Shown here: piece after piece, positions 1 to 7,655 of the stretch
Layout of the letters: each line of letters opens with the position of its first letter
Numbering within the stretch: the first letter of the stretch is position 1
DNA from: Oscillospiraceae bacterium
GTDB lineage: Bacteria; Bacillota; Clostridia; Oscillospirales; Ruminococcaceae
Assembly: GCA_021199335.1 (NCBI GenBank)
Contig: JAJQIG010000053.1
Span: 1-62,782, forward strand
Direction of reading: 5' to 3'
DNA: 62,782 nt
The notes under the pieces: generated by a model
What the model saw: the letters and a program-made list of their open reading frames with translations, nothing else
Databases searched by the model: none
What the model was told of the DNA's origin: nothing
Position numbers and translations under genes: made by a program

Positions 1-77
1 TTGATTACTTATTAACACTCGGGTGTTGTAGTTTGACAGTTATTCTAACATCAAAGTCCGATTATCTCTTTTGGAAA

Positions 78-139
78 GCAAAAAAAGAAAGACCTCCGCA
101 TTACTACAGAAGTCCATTCTCGCTGCAGGGCGTTCCTGC
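78..139 (-). terminator. Second (distal) copy of duplicated tRNA-Ser terminator
   Basis: On the minus strand this 62-bp unit holds a small GC hairpin (GCAGG/CCTGC) and then a 9-bp stem, 114-106 with 99-91 (GACTTCTGT/GCGGAGGTC, three wobble pairs), followed by a T-rich run. It is a near-identical copy of 174-235: one A in the run, one C/T change and one C differ. It therefore reads as a duplicated rho-independent terminator downstream of the tRNA-Ser gene. Confidence 0.7.
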
Positions 140-173
140 AATATTAACTTTGGCTAAATATCCCTTTCGGGGA

Positions 174-235
174 GCAAAAAAGAAAGACCTCCGTATTACT
201 ACAGAAGTCCATTCTCGCTGCAGGGCGTTCCCTGC
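174..235 (-). terminator. First (proximal) terminator of tRNA-Ser
   Basis: This unit begins directly after the CCA end of the minus-strand tRNA. The minus strand folds GCAGGG-AACG-CCCTGC and then a 9-bp stem (209-201 with 194-186) closed by a six-base loop and followed by TTTCTTTTTT. This is a classic rho-independent terminator. It is repeated at 78-139, with 96 bp between the starts of the two units. Confidence 0.75.
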
Positions 236-324
236 TGGCGGAAGCGGAGGGATTCGAACCCTCGAGCCTGTGAAGGCTACCTGATTTCGAGTCAGGGCCG
301 TTATGACCACTTCGATACGCTTCC
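236..324 (-). tRNA. tRNA-Ser (anticodon CGA)
   Basis: The minus strand gives a complete class II tRNA. The 7-bp acceptor stem GGAAGCG/CGCTTCC is followed by discriminator G and an encoded CCA (238-236). The anticodon loop CTCGAAA between CCTGA and TCAGG gives anticodon CGA, reading UCG. The long variable arm and the T-loop TTCGAAT are present. A promoter lies just upstream and two tandem terminators just downstream, so it is probably a single-gene transcript. Confidence 0.96.
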
Positions 325-341
325 AAAATTTCAACTTTTAT

Positions 342-370
342 ATTATATCACCTCCACGAAAAAAAAGCAA
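342..370 (-). promoter_or_regulatory. Promoter of tRNA-Ser
   Basis: The minus strand reads TTGCTT (370-365), a 17-nt spacer, then TATAAT (347-342). Transcription would start about 10 nt before the mature tRNA 5' end. Confidence 0.65.
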
Positions 371-431
371 GCACTTTTTTTCAAAAAATATGTTAAATTG
401 TCAAAAATATTTTTTTACCTTTATAAAAATG

Positions 432-460
432 TTGACTTTTAATGCTATACGCTGTATAAT
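432..460 (+). promoter_or_regulatory. Sigma-A promoter of the PF06541 gene
   Basis: TTGACT (432-437), 17-nt spacer and TATAAT (455-460), divergent from the tRNA promoter. It predicts an unusually long 5' leader of about 140 nt before the start codon at 607. Confidence 0.8.
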
Positions 461-466
461 AATATC

Positions 467-606
467 ATGAAACAATATCAACGGTGAGAATGAATAAGCT
501 GTCCGCCGTTGATAGGCAAATTTACAGTGCCCAAAAGCGCTTTAATTCACAATAAATGATTCAAAACCGCCATTCTACGGGTTTTGACTAGGGGGATACT
601 GATTTT
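467..606 (+). promoter_or_regulatory. Long structured 5' leader, function unknown
   Basis: The leader contains two hairpin candidates: TCAACGG with CCGTTGA (about 478-514), and CAAAACC with GGTTTTG close to the ribosome-binding site AGGGGGAT (about 562-600). The second could affect access to the ribosome-binding site. I do not recognise a known riboswitch class. Confidence 0.3.
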
Positions 607-1488
607 ATGAACACAATTCCGTTTTTTAATTACAGTCTTTATCAGATGTTTCTGATGTTTTGCATTTGGTCTTTTATCGGCTGGTGTATTGAGGTTTGCT
701 ATATGACCCTTGAAACGGGCGAGTATCAGAACCGAGGATTCCTTCATATGCCGATTTGCCCTATTTACGGCTTCGGCGTGCTTATGGTTGTTACCTTTTT
801 CCGTTCCATAAGCTATGCGATAATTCCTCTGTTCATCGCAACGGGGGTGCTTTGTACATTATTCGAGCTTTTAATCGGCATCGGAATGGAGAAAATGTTC
901 CATACACGCTGGTGGGATTACTCAAACGAAAGATTCAACTACAAGGGCTATATCTGCCTTAAGGTTTCCCTGCTGTGGGGATTCGGCTGCGTTCTTGTAA
1001 TAAGAGTTTTTCATCCGATTGTTGAAAGACTTATCGACCTTATCCCAGTTAAAGCGGGGCTTGTGATTATACTTATTATGTCAATACTCATTGTAATAGA
1101 CCTTATAAGCTCAATATGTGCGGTAAACAACCTTAATAACCGACTTAAACAGATTGATGAAATTTCGGGGCTTATGCTTAGGAGCTCCGTTAAAATAGGA
1201 GAAAAGCTTGCTAACGAAACCAATGAGGTCAAGGAAAAATATGACAAGCTAATAAATCTGCGTGATAAACAGGTTGAACGTCTGCTTAAAGCATATCCGA
1301 GCATTCGTTCAATTTCTTATTCCGAATCAATGGAGAAGCTCAAGGAAAAATATTATTCGGCACGATTTGATGCAACGCAAAAAAAGAAACATAAAACCAA
1401 ACCTGCCGATTCCCAATACATAGCGCAAAATTCCGATGAAGCCGAATCGGAGGAACATATCCTTGAAACAACAAGCTTAAATAAATAA
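607..1488 (+). CDS. Putative ABC-transporter type IV / CmpB-like membrane protein (PF06541)
   Basis: This 293-residue protein has five to six hydrophobic segments in its first 190 residues, then a charged coiled-coil-like cytoplasmic tail rich in Lys and Glu. The N-terminal signature (SFIGW, then EVxYMTLETGxxxNRGF, then CPIYGFG) is typical of the PF06541 family, often annotated as a putative ABC transporter permease although its function is not established. The ATG at 607 follows a good ribosome-binding site, AGGGGG. It is a monocistronic unit with its own promoter, a long leader and a following hairpin terminator. The substrate is unknown; the family call is firm and the transport role is not. 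Confidence 0.85.
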   Translation: MNTIPFFNYSLYQMFLMFCIWSFIGWCIEVCYMTLETGEYQNRGFLHMPICPIYGFGVLMVVTFFRSISYAIIPLFIATGVLCTLFELLIGIGMEKMFHTRWWDYSNERFNYKGYICLKVSLLWGFGCVLVIRVFHPIVERLIDLIPVKAGLVIILIMSILIVIDLISSICAVNNLNNRLKQIDEISGLMLRSSVKIGEKLANETNEVKEKYDKLINLRDKQVERLLKAYPSIRSISYSESMEKLKEKYYSARFDATQKKKHKTKPADSQYIAQNSDEAESEEHILETTSLNK

Positions 1489-1492
1489 CCTT

Positions 1493-1559
1493 AATGCCCC
1501 ATCTCTGAACCCGATTAGACGAGTTCAAAGGTGGGGCATTTCCTGTTCGGCAGGAAATG
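1493..1559 (+). terminator. Terminator hairpins between convergent genes
   Basis: Two overlapping inverted repeats: AATGCCCCA (1493-1501) with TGGGGCATT (1532-1540), and CATTTCCTG (1537-1545) with CAGGAAATG (1551-1559). They separate the plus-strand PF06541 gene from the minus-strand PAP2 gene and may alternate with each other or work in both directions. Confidence 0.6.
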
Positions 1560-1586
1560 TCTGCCGAAAATAAGCACTGCGCAAGG

Positions 1587-2093
1587 TCATATTAGGTAAA
1601 AGCCGACTATTCCCGCAACAATTCCACATAAGAACCCGACAATAACATCCCTCGGGAAATGAACCCCCGATATAACACGCAATATTCCCATAAGAACCGC
1701 CGTTATAATTATTACAGCCGCAGGTATTGCCGTGGGTAAACAGGCAAGATATGTCATCCCGATAATTGCAACGGAAAAAACGTGCCTGCTTGGGAAGGAT
1801 TTTCCCTTTGTTTTCTTGGGGTAAACAGGAGGAATCCCAAAAACCTCATACGGACGGGGAAGGTTGATGATTCTTCGGATAATGCTGAAGGCGGCAAATG
1901 AAACAGCGGGAACCGCAATTGCCCTTATGATAAGACTGCTGCCCTGAACCGCAAGAATAATCAACAGGAATGGGTAAGCGGCAAAAATTATATAGGTTAA
2001 AATCTTGTTTGCAGCTCCCGCTCCCCTCGCCAATGACGGCTTATTCCTCAAAACAGACGTTATTTTTTCATATTCCGATTTCGTCATAGCCAC
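1587..2093 (-). CDS. PAP2-family membrane phosphatase
   Basis: This 168-residue, mostly hydrophobic protein carries a PAP2 acid phosphatase signature: an R-x6-RP-like motif (RRIINLPRP), then FPSRH, then SGVHFPRD with the catalytic His and supporting Asp. Such enzymes act on lipid phosphates or undecaprenyl pyrophosphate at the membrane. The second motif is SRH rather than the more common SGH. The start is GTG at 2093, 4 nt after the folC stop, with an in-frame ATG at 2087 as an alternative. It is the second gene of the folC operon, probably translated by coupling. The exact lipid substrate is unknown. Confidence 0.85.
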   Translation of the reverse strand: MAMTKSEYEKITSVLRNKPSLARGAGAANKILTYIIFAAYPFLLIILAVQGSSLIIRAIAVPAVSFAAFSIIRRIINLPRPYEVFGIPPVYPKKTKGKSFPSRHVFSVAIIGMTYLACLPTAIPAAVIIITAVLMGILRVISGVHFPRDVIVGFLCGIVAGIVGFYLI

Positions 2094-2097
2094 ACAC

Positions 2098-3351
2098 TTA
2101 TCCCATCATTTTCTGAAATGCCGAAGCAAGGTAAAGCGAACCCGCTATTATAACCATACCGCTCTCCCCCGCAAGGGCCATAGCCCTCGGGACGGCATCC
2201 TTAATGCTCATGACCTGCGCATCCCTGAAAAGCTCCGCAAGCTTGGGCGCGAATACCGTTTTCGGCGCAAATCCGTCAATGCAGATTCCGTAATCAATAT
2301 ATCTTGTCATAAATCCAAGGGCGGTTTGCCAGTCCTTGTCCTCCATCATTCCGCAAACCATTATTCTCGGCTCTTTGGGAACGGTTCTCACAAAATCCGC
2401 AAGCGCCCTCATGCCATCGGGGTTATGCGCTCCGTCAATTACAACAAACGGCTTATCAGCATGAAGAATCTGACATCTTGACGGCACAACAGAGCTTTTT
2501 ATTCCGTCATAAACCGTGCTGTAGGTAAGGGCGTAAAATCCGCTTTTACGAAGGATTTCCGCTGTTTCGATTGCTGTAAGGGCATTGTCAATCTGATGCT
2601 TTCCTATCATTGAGGTTACGTAGGCTCTGCCCTTATAACGAAATTTATTGCCTGTGTAGTCACATTTTTCTATTTTGAGCTTGTCAATATCGGGTGTATG
2701 AAACTCGCTTGACACCCCCGCCGCTGTTCCATGGACGACATTAATGGTTTCCTTTTTTTGACCGCAGGCGAGGACTACAGGGCAGCCCGGCTTTATAATT
2801 CCCGCTTTGTGACGTGCAACCTGCTCAATTGTATCTCCAAGGATTTTTGTATGGTCGAGGGAGATAGATGTTATAACGGAAGCCAACGGCTGCTTTATGA
2901 TATTTGTACAGTCAAGAAGTCCTCCAAGACCTGTTTCAAGGACAACAACATCACATTTCATTGCCGCATAATAGACAAAGGCAATGGCGGTGGTTATTTC
3001 AAACTGTGAGCATCCCTCATCAAGCTCCGAAATCATGGGCATAATGCTTTCAACAATCTGGCAAAGCTCGTCATCGGATATGTTTCTGCCATTAATTCTT
3101 ATTCTGTCGTTATAGACCTTGATATAGGGCGAAGTGAACTCACCTGTTTTGTAACCCGCACAGGAGAGGGCGCTTGCAAGCATACGCACTGTAGAACCCT
3201 TTCCGTTTGTTCCCGCAACATGAATAAATTTCAGCCTATCCTGCGGATTGCCGATAGCGTCCATTATCCTGCGAAAGCGGTCGGTCGTTGTAATCGGTGC
3301 GCCGAGCTTTGAAAAGCTGTTTATATAATTCATCGCTTCATATATATTCAT
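2098..3351 (-). CDS. folC: Bifunctional folylpolyglutamate synthase / dihydrofolate synthase
   Basis: A 417-residue Mur-ligase-family enzyme that adds glutamate to folates in an ATP-dependent way and retains them in the cytoplasm. The P-loop HVAGTNGKGST sits near residue 45, with the later motifs TGLGGLLD, SLDHTKILG and DGAHNPDG in the usual order. The ATG at 3351 was chosen because AGAGG lies just upstream and because the longer open frame, to 3414, would start upstream of the predicted promoter. Length is normal. PAP2 follows by 4 nt. No other folate genes are nearby. Confidence 0.93.
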   Translation of the reverse strand: MNIYEAMNYINSFSKLGAPITTTDRFRRIMDAIGNPQDRLKFIHVAGTNGKGSTVRMLASALSCAGYKTGEFTSPYIKVYNDRIRINGRNISDDELCQIVESIMPMISELDEGCSQFEITTAIAFVYYAAMKCDVVVLETGLGGLLDCTNIIKQPLASVITSISLDHTKILGDTIEQVARHKAGIIKPGCPVVLACGQKKETINVVHGTAAGVSSEFHTPDIDKLKIEKCDYTGNKFRYKGRAYVTSMIGKHQIDNALTAIETAEILRKSGFYALTYSTVYDGIKSSVVPSRCQILHADKPFVVIDGAHNPDGMRALADFVRTVPKEPRIMVCGMMEDKDWQTALGFMTRYIDYGICIDGFAPKTVFAPKLAELFRDAQVMSIKDAVPRAMALAGESGMVIIAGSLYLASAFQKMMG

Positions 3352-3378
3352 ATTGTTATACCTCTTCTCTCTGTAATC

Positions 3379-3407
3379 ATTATACCACTTTTGCATCATT
3401 AAGTAAA
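3379..3407 (-). promoter_or_regulatory. Promoter of folC-PAP2 operon
   Basis: The minus strand reads TTTACT (3407-3402), a 17-nt spacer and TATAAT (3384-3379). It lies back to back with the promoter of the GntR operon. Confidence 0.6.
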
Positions 3408-3432
3408 TAAGCAAAAAAATTTATTAAAGACC

Positions 3433-3461
3433 TTGACAAAAGCATAAATATGCGTTACTAT
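3433..3461 (+). promoter_or_regulatory. Promoter of GntR-ABC operon
   Basis: TTGACA (3433-3438), 17-nt spacer, TACTAT (3456-3461). The inverted repeat at 3461-3482 begins at the last base of the -10 box. Confidence 0.75.
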
Positions 3462-3482
3462 TGTATTATCGAATTAGTACAA
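3461..3482 (+). promoter_or_regulatory. Candidate GntR operator
   Basis: An inverted repeat, TTGTATTA - 6 nt - TAGTACAA (7 of 8 arm positions symmetric), covers the likely transcription start. YtrA-type GntR repressors commonly bind such sites to control their own operon. The link to the gene at 3529 is inferred from position. Confidence 0.5.
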
Positions 3483-3528
3483 GAATACATCTTACATACT
3501 GCGCTTATTTTTTGGGGGGAAACGGCTA

Positions 3529-3900
3529 ATGTCATGGGATTTCAACGAAAATATTCCGATTTATCAGCAGATAATCGAGCATATAAAATTCAGCATTGCT
3601 ACAGGTGAATATAAAGCCGGCAATAAGATTATGCCCGTAAGGGAGCTTGCCGCTGCGGCAAAGGTCAATCCAAATACAATGCAAAAAGCGCTTTGCGAGC
3701 TTGAACGTGAGGGTTTACTTTATACTCAGAGAACGGCGGGACGATTTGTTACGGACGATAAGCAAAGAATAACCGAGCTGCGGCGAAGTCTTGCGGATGA
3801 GCACATATGCCTTTTTATCGAAAAAATGACCCAGCTTGGCTTCACCTCATGCGAGGCAGCCGATGAACTGGCTAAACACATTAAGGGGGAAACGGAATGA
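3529..3900 (+). CDS. GntR-family regulator, YtrA subfamily
   Basis: A 123-residue DNA-binding protein. The N-terminal winged helix-turn-helix matches the GntR pattern: IPIYQQI, then IMPVRELA, then VNPNTMQKALxELE near residues 10-65. Only a short C-terminal helical region follows, as in the YtrA subfamily, which lacks a large effector domain. It overlaps the ABC ATPase gene by 4 nt (ATGA), so the two are translationally coupled. Proteins of this type usually repress a small ABC operon in response to envelope stress or antibiotics; here that is inference. An inverted repeat at the promoter is its likely target. Confidence 0.9.
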   Translation: MSWDFNENIPIYQQIIEHIKFSIATGEYKAGNKIMPVRELAAAAKVNPNTMQKALCELEREGLLYTQRTAGRFVTDDKQRITELRRSLADEHICLFIEKMTQLGFTSCEAADELAKHIKGETE

Positions 3901-4610
3901 ACGAAGAAAATTTTTCGGGGCTTGTCCTTTGCGGCGGACTTGCAAAAGCATATGGAAAAAAAGTTGCGCTTAATAACGTTAATCTCGAAATAGGCAGGGG
4001 TAGAATTGTCGGTCTTTTAGGTCCGAACGGAAGCGGAAAAACAACTCTTATAAAAATTTTAAGCGGAATACTTACCCCTACGGGTGGAACAGCTTCCATT
4101 TCGGGCAGGAGCATAGGAATTGAAACTAAAAAAATTGTTTCTTATCTCCCCGAAAGGTCCTACATTGACAGCCGAATGAACGTTAAGCAGATGATTTCCT
4201 TTTTCTCCGATTTTTACGGGAACTTCAGCGCCGAATCCGCCTATGCTATGCTCTCCGATCTTGGCATCAACCCGAATGACAGCCTTAAAACCATGTCAAA
4301 GGGAACAAAGGAAAAGGTTCAGCTTATCCTTGTAATGAGCCGAAAAGCGGAGCTTTATCTCCTCGATGAACCAATCGGCGGAGTTGACCCTGCAGCAAGG
4401 GATTATATTATCCAAACAATTCTCCGAAATTATGACGAAAACGCTTCCGTCATAATTTCAACCCACCTTATTTCCGATATTGAAAACATACTTGATGAAG
4501 CAATTTTTATTAAAGACGGCAATATTATCCTCCATTCGGAGGTTGACTCAATAAGGGCGCAATATGGGAAATCGGTTGACGGGGTTTTCAGGGAGGTGTT
4601 TTCATGCTAA
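3897..4610 (+). CDS. ABC transporter ATP-binding protein
   Basis: A 237-residue cytoplasmic ATPase. Walker A is GPNGSGKTT (about residues 41-49), the signature loop is the divergent MSKGTKEK instead of LSGGQ, Walker B is LYLLDEP, and the switch histidine is in STHL. It works with the membrane protein encoded from 4604, which it overlaps by 7 nt. With the GntR regulator before it, this is the three-gene layout typical of YtrA-type operons, often linked to export or envelope stress. The substrate cannot be told from the sequence. Confidence 0.9.
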   Translation: MNEENFSGLVLCGGLAKAYGKKVALNNVNLEIGRGRIVGLLGPNGSGKTTLIKILSGILTPTGGTASISGRSIGIETKKIVSYLPERSYIDSRMNVKQMISFFSDFYGNFSAESAYAMLSDLGINPNDSLKTMSKGTKEKVQLILVMSRKAELYLLDEPIGGVDPAARDYIIQTILRNYDENASVIISTHLISDIENILDEAIFIKDGNIILHSEVDSIRAQYGKSVDGVFREVFSC

Positions 4611-5440
4611 TAAAGCTGCTTAAATATGAGATTGTTTCGGAATGGAAAAAATATGCCGTAACATATATCGGAATGCTTATTCTTGCGGTTTCAATCCTTA
4701 TTGCAAGCAATGAGCTTGAGCGTTTGGGGGAAAATTCATTCGCGGAAATGCTTCAATCCCTGCTTATGAATGCGTTTGCGCTGTTAAGCTTTGCGGCCTT
4801 TGTAATGGTTTTGGTTTTCGCCACGCTGCGTTTTTATAAAAACATGTTTCGTGATGAGGGATATTTAATGCATACTCTCCCCGTTTCTGCCATGAGCCAT
4901 ATTTTATCAAAGCTTGCATCGACATATATTTGGTTTATGCTTACATCCGCTGTGTTTATGCTCTCACTTTGCATCGCAAAAGGAAGTACGGAACCCTTAA
5001 ACGGGCTTCTATCGATAAAAATGTATATAACCGACTCGGCTGTGAATGACGGTATTGTCATCGCTGACAGTTCGGACTTGGAGACATTCATAAAATTGTG
5101 TAACAGCTTCTTAGTTAAATGCGCCGTTGCAGGCTTTTTTACAGCCCCGATTTTATTCCAGATACTTATGAATTTCTGCATAGCGTTCGGAAATCTGTTC
5201 AACAGGCATAAAATTCCTATGGCGGTTGTTACGTTTGTTGGAATCAACCTCATTTCAAACATAATATCGGGGATAATTATGACCTGCGCATTTCGGGATG
5301 CGGAATCGGCAACCTCTGCGGAAGTAATATCAATGTTTACTGACGGCTTTATTATCAACGCAGTAGTATTCGCTGTAATTTATGCCGCCATGTTCTGCGC
5401 CACCCATTTCATAATGGACAAAAAGCTTAACTTAGAATAA
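4604..5440 (+). CDS. ABC-2-like membrane protein, partner of the upstream ATPase
   Basis: A 278-residue protein with about six hydrophobic segments (roughly residues 18-37, 55-75, 100-125, 180-200, 210-235, 250-270). It begins with MLIKLLKYEI, a common N-terminus in ABC-2-type permeases of Clostridia. It is the last gene of the GntR operon and is followed by a strong terminator. It should form the membrane channel for the ATPase. Family assignment rests on topology and context. Confidence 0.75.
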   Translation: MLIKLLKYEIVSEWKKYAVTYIGMLILAVSILIASNELERLGENSFAEMLQSLLMNAFALLSFAAFVMVLVFATLRFYKNMFRDEGYLMHTLPVSAMSHILSKLASTYIWFMLTSAVFMLSLCIAKGSTEPLNGLLSIKMYITDSAVNDGIVIADSSDLETFIKLCNSFLVKCAVAGFFTAPILFQILMNFCIAFGNLFNRHKIPMAVVTFVGINLISNIISGIIMTCAFRDAESATSAEVISMFTDGFIINAVVFAVIYAAMFCATHFIMDKKLNLE

Positions 5441-5457
5441 CATTTGGAGCAAAAAAT

Positions 5458-5497
5458 ATTGCAGTCCGCATAGCGTTTATACGGACTGCAATTTTAT
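5458..5497. terminator. Bidirectional terminator
   Basis: An 11-bp perfect stem, ATTGCAGTCCG (5458-5468) with CGGACTGCAAT (5482-5492), followed by a T-rich run, and preceded by an A-run that serves the opposite strand. It separates the plus-strand ABC operon from the minus-strand CE2 gene. Confidence 0.8.
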
Positions 5498-5510
5498 TTA
5501 TGTAGCTTTA

Positions 5511-6698
5511 TTATTCCCAACCCATAACTTCCTTTATCTTTTCAACAAGCTTTTCGGAAGCCTTTGCGTGGGTTGCTTCGGTTGGATGCCAATCTGCGGC
5601 GATTCCGTCATCCTGTGACTGTTGATCAAACATAAGGTATGCAACGTTTTCATCGCCTGTTTCCTCTGTATACTGTCTTACCGCAAGCTCAACATAGGGG
5701 TAAAGATTCTGTCCCATTATTCCGAGTGTTCCGATAATTGTAGCATCGGGGTTGTTTTCACGAATCGTTTTAATGAATTCAACATATGTCTGTTGGAATT
5801 CCTCGCAGCGGTCATCCTTGTTCTTGCAATAGCTGTCGTCATTTGTTCCGAGGTTTATCACGATAACATCGGGCTGACGTTTGCTGAAATCCCAATCAAT
5901 GTTTGACGGAACAAAGCTGCCGTTTGTGCTCCATGAATATCCGAGCTTTGTATAATACTGCGGAACGGTCTGCTCCGAAACCTTATTTTCGCCGTCGCTG
6001 TAGCCCGAGATAATGCCATATCCGCTGAATGAAACCATGCTGTAATCGGCATCGAAAGCCTCTGCGGTTTTATATGCATACGTCTTTGTTACATCCTCTG
6101 TTTTTGTTGAGAAATGATGATTCATATCCTCATCATCAACGCCATATCCGCAGGTAATGGAGTCGCCTATAAATTCGATAAGGCGTTCCTTATCCTCCGC
6201 AGGCTTCACATCCTTGCCCGTTACGGTGATATCGCTGATTGCAATTGTTGACATAGGCGATTCGGAAAGCTTCACAATCTTTACATCAACGCTCTCCTCC
6301 GTATCGCTTTTGAAAACCTCATATGTTTCGCTTAGGTTATCAATCATATCATCGACAACTCTTTCTCCGTTGACGTAAATTCCCACTCTTGCCCAGTTAT
6401 CCGCCATGGAAGCGTTGGTGCTGTTGGCATCGCCCGTAATTGTAACCGAGCAGTCCGTTCCTGTAAAGGTAAATTCTGCGCCGGAGCCTGAAAGCGCGCA
6501 ATAAATTTTGCCATCGGAATAATATGTACGTCCAAGCTCCTTGAAGTTTTCTTCCTTTAATTCTATTGATTTCACAGATGTTTCCTCCTGAGTAGTTGTT
6601 TCGGCAGCATCAGCCGAACCGCTGTCCGTTCCGCACGCTGTAAGCTGCGCCATAAGACCAACAGCGCAGACCGCTGCGGCAATTTTTTTGATATTCAT
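5511..6698 (-). CDS. Secreted CE2-type acetyl esterase lipoprotein (SGNH hydrolase)
   Basis: A 395-residue protein with a lipoprotein signal peptide (lipobox LTAC, Cys22) and a short acidic linker. A beta-rich N-terminal domain (about 45-165) is followed by an SGNH hydrolase domain. Catalytic blocks are GDSITCGYG (Ser), NLGTNDDS and DWHPT (Asp, His). The jelly-roll plus SGNH layout and the CGYG sequence after the GDS serine match carbohydrate esterase family 2, which removes acetyl groups from xylan or mannan. It acts at the outer face of the membrane. It follows the CE4-like gene by 46 bp, in the same direction. Substrate is inferred. Confidence 0.85.
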   Translation of the reverse strand: MNIKKIAAAVCAVGLMAQLTACGTDSGSADAAETTTQEETSVKSIELKEENFKELGRTYYSDGKIYCALSGSGAEFTFTGTDCSVTITGDANSTNASMADNWARVGIYVNGERVVDDMIDNLSETYEVFKSDTEESVDVKIVKLSESPMSTIAISDITVTGKDVKPAEDKERLIEFIGDSITCGYGVDDEDMNHHFSTKTEDVTKTYAYKTAEAFDADYSMVSFSGYGIISGYSDGENKVSEQTVPQYYTKLGYSWSTNGSFVPSNIDWDFSKRQPDVIVINLGTNDDSYCKNKDDRCEEFQQTYVEFIKTIRENNPDATIIGTLGIMGQNLYPYVELAVRQYTEETGDENVAYLMFDQQSQDDGIAADWHPTEATHAKASEKLVEKIKEVMGWE

Positions 6699-6744
6699 TC
6701 AAATACACTCCTTAAATTTATTAACCCCAAACAGGGATATTTTT

Positions 6745-7377
6745 TCAGGCATACATATTTTTCTGCCCTGTATAGCTGTAGACTATGCCCTTTGCGGGGA
6801 CGATACCGGCCCTTTCAAAAAGACCGCTCACCGTGACAAATTCGTATCCCTCATTTTTCAGCGCAGGAATAATTGTATCGAGGGCTTCAACGGTTTTATC
6901 ATTCCCCACTATATCGTGAAGAAGAATAACGCAGCCATCGCAAACCTGCTCCAGAATTCTTTTCGCACGTTCCGCCGCAGAAACGCTATCTTCCCAGTCC
7001 TCCGCGCCAAAACCCGCAATAAAGGGCAGATCGATATTTTCAACCATAGTGTCGTTTACTGCGATATAGGGAGGGCGAAAAAATTTCGGACCTTCCCCGA
7101 TAATTTCCATAATTTTCTCACTTGTATAGGCAATTTCCTGCTTTATCTCCTCGGCAGAAAGCTCGGTCATTGCCGAGTGGGTTCTTGAATGGTTATTTAT
7201 TTCACACCCTAGCCCAAATGCACGGCGTGAAACCCTTGCGGATTCCTCATCAATATTATTCCCGACAAGGAAAAACGAAGCGACAACGCCGTATTTTTCC
7301 AGTTTATCTATAACAAGCGGGGTTGTTACGGTATTCGGTCCATCGTCAAAGGTCAAAGCGCATACCTTATTTTCCAT
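6745..7377 (-). CDS. Polysaccharide deacetylase (NodB/CE4 family)
   Basis: A 210-residue NodB-homology domain protein. Motif 1 is TFDDGP, the metal-binding motif is an H-x-3-H variant in NNHSRTHS, and FRPPY and LLHDI follow; all the usual metal and catalytic residues are visible. The ATG at 7377 was chosen because GGAGAT precedes it. No signal peptide or membrane anchor follows, so the enzyme may be cytoplasmic or exported in a non-standard way, which is odd for a peptidoglycan or chitin deacetylase. It is probably the first gene of a two-gene operon with the CE2 esterase. Confidence 0.87.
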   Translation of the reverse strand: MENKVCALTFDDGPNTVTTPLVIDKLEKYGVVASFFLVGNNIDEESARVSRRAFGLGCEINNHSRTHSAMTELSAEEIKQEIAYTSEKIMEIIGEGPKFFRPPYIAVNDTMVENIDLPFIAGFGAEDWEDSVSAAERAKRILEQVCDGCVILLHDIVGNDKTVEALDTIIPALKNEGYEFVTVSGLFERAGIVPAKGIVYSYTGQKNMYA

Positions 7378-7414
7378 AAAATCATCTCCATGCCACAAAA
7401 CAAAGCATATTTTT

Positions 7415-7444
7415 ATTATAACGTTTTTGTATATATTTTGTCAA
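7415..7444 (-). promoter_or_regulatory. Promoter of CE4-CE2 operon
   Basis: The minus strand reads TTGACA (7444-7439), an 18-nt spacer, then TATAAT (7420-7415), both perfect boxes. Confidence 0.75.
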
Positions 7445-7585
7445 TGGTGATAAATCAAATCGGATAATTCCGTCCAAATGACGAATTTTAAGACGTAATT
7501 TCATTCATTTTAACCAATTTAACCCGCTTTCTCAAAAAAATCACCCGAATATCATCTGTATTTTACGCAAAAATAATCTTTTATC

Positions 7586-7614
7586 TTGCTAATTTCAATT
7601 TTGTGTGTTATAAT
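7586..7614 (+). promoter_or_regulatory. Promoter of ktrB
   Basis: TTGCTA (7586-7591), 17-nt spacer, and an extended -10 (TGTTATAAT, with TATAAT at 7609-7614). Confidence 0.7.
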
Positions 7615-7655
7615 AAGCTGTAAAAAATTCTTCTGACATGAACCGAGGTAGTTCT

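Noticed and set aside
2005-2481. 158-residue plus-strand open frame
   Set aside because: It crosses the folC-PAP2 junction on the other strand, with no ribosome-binding site.
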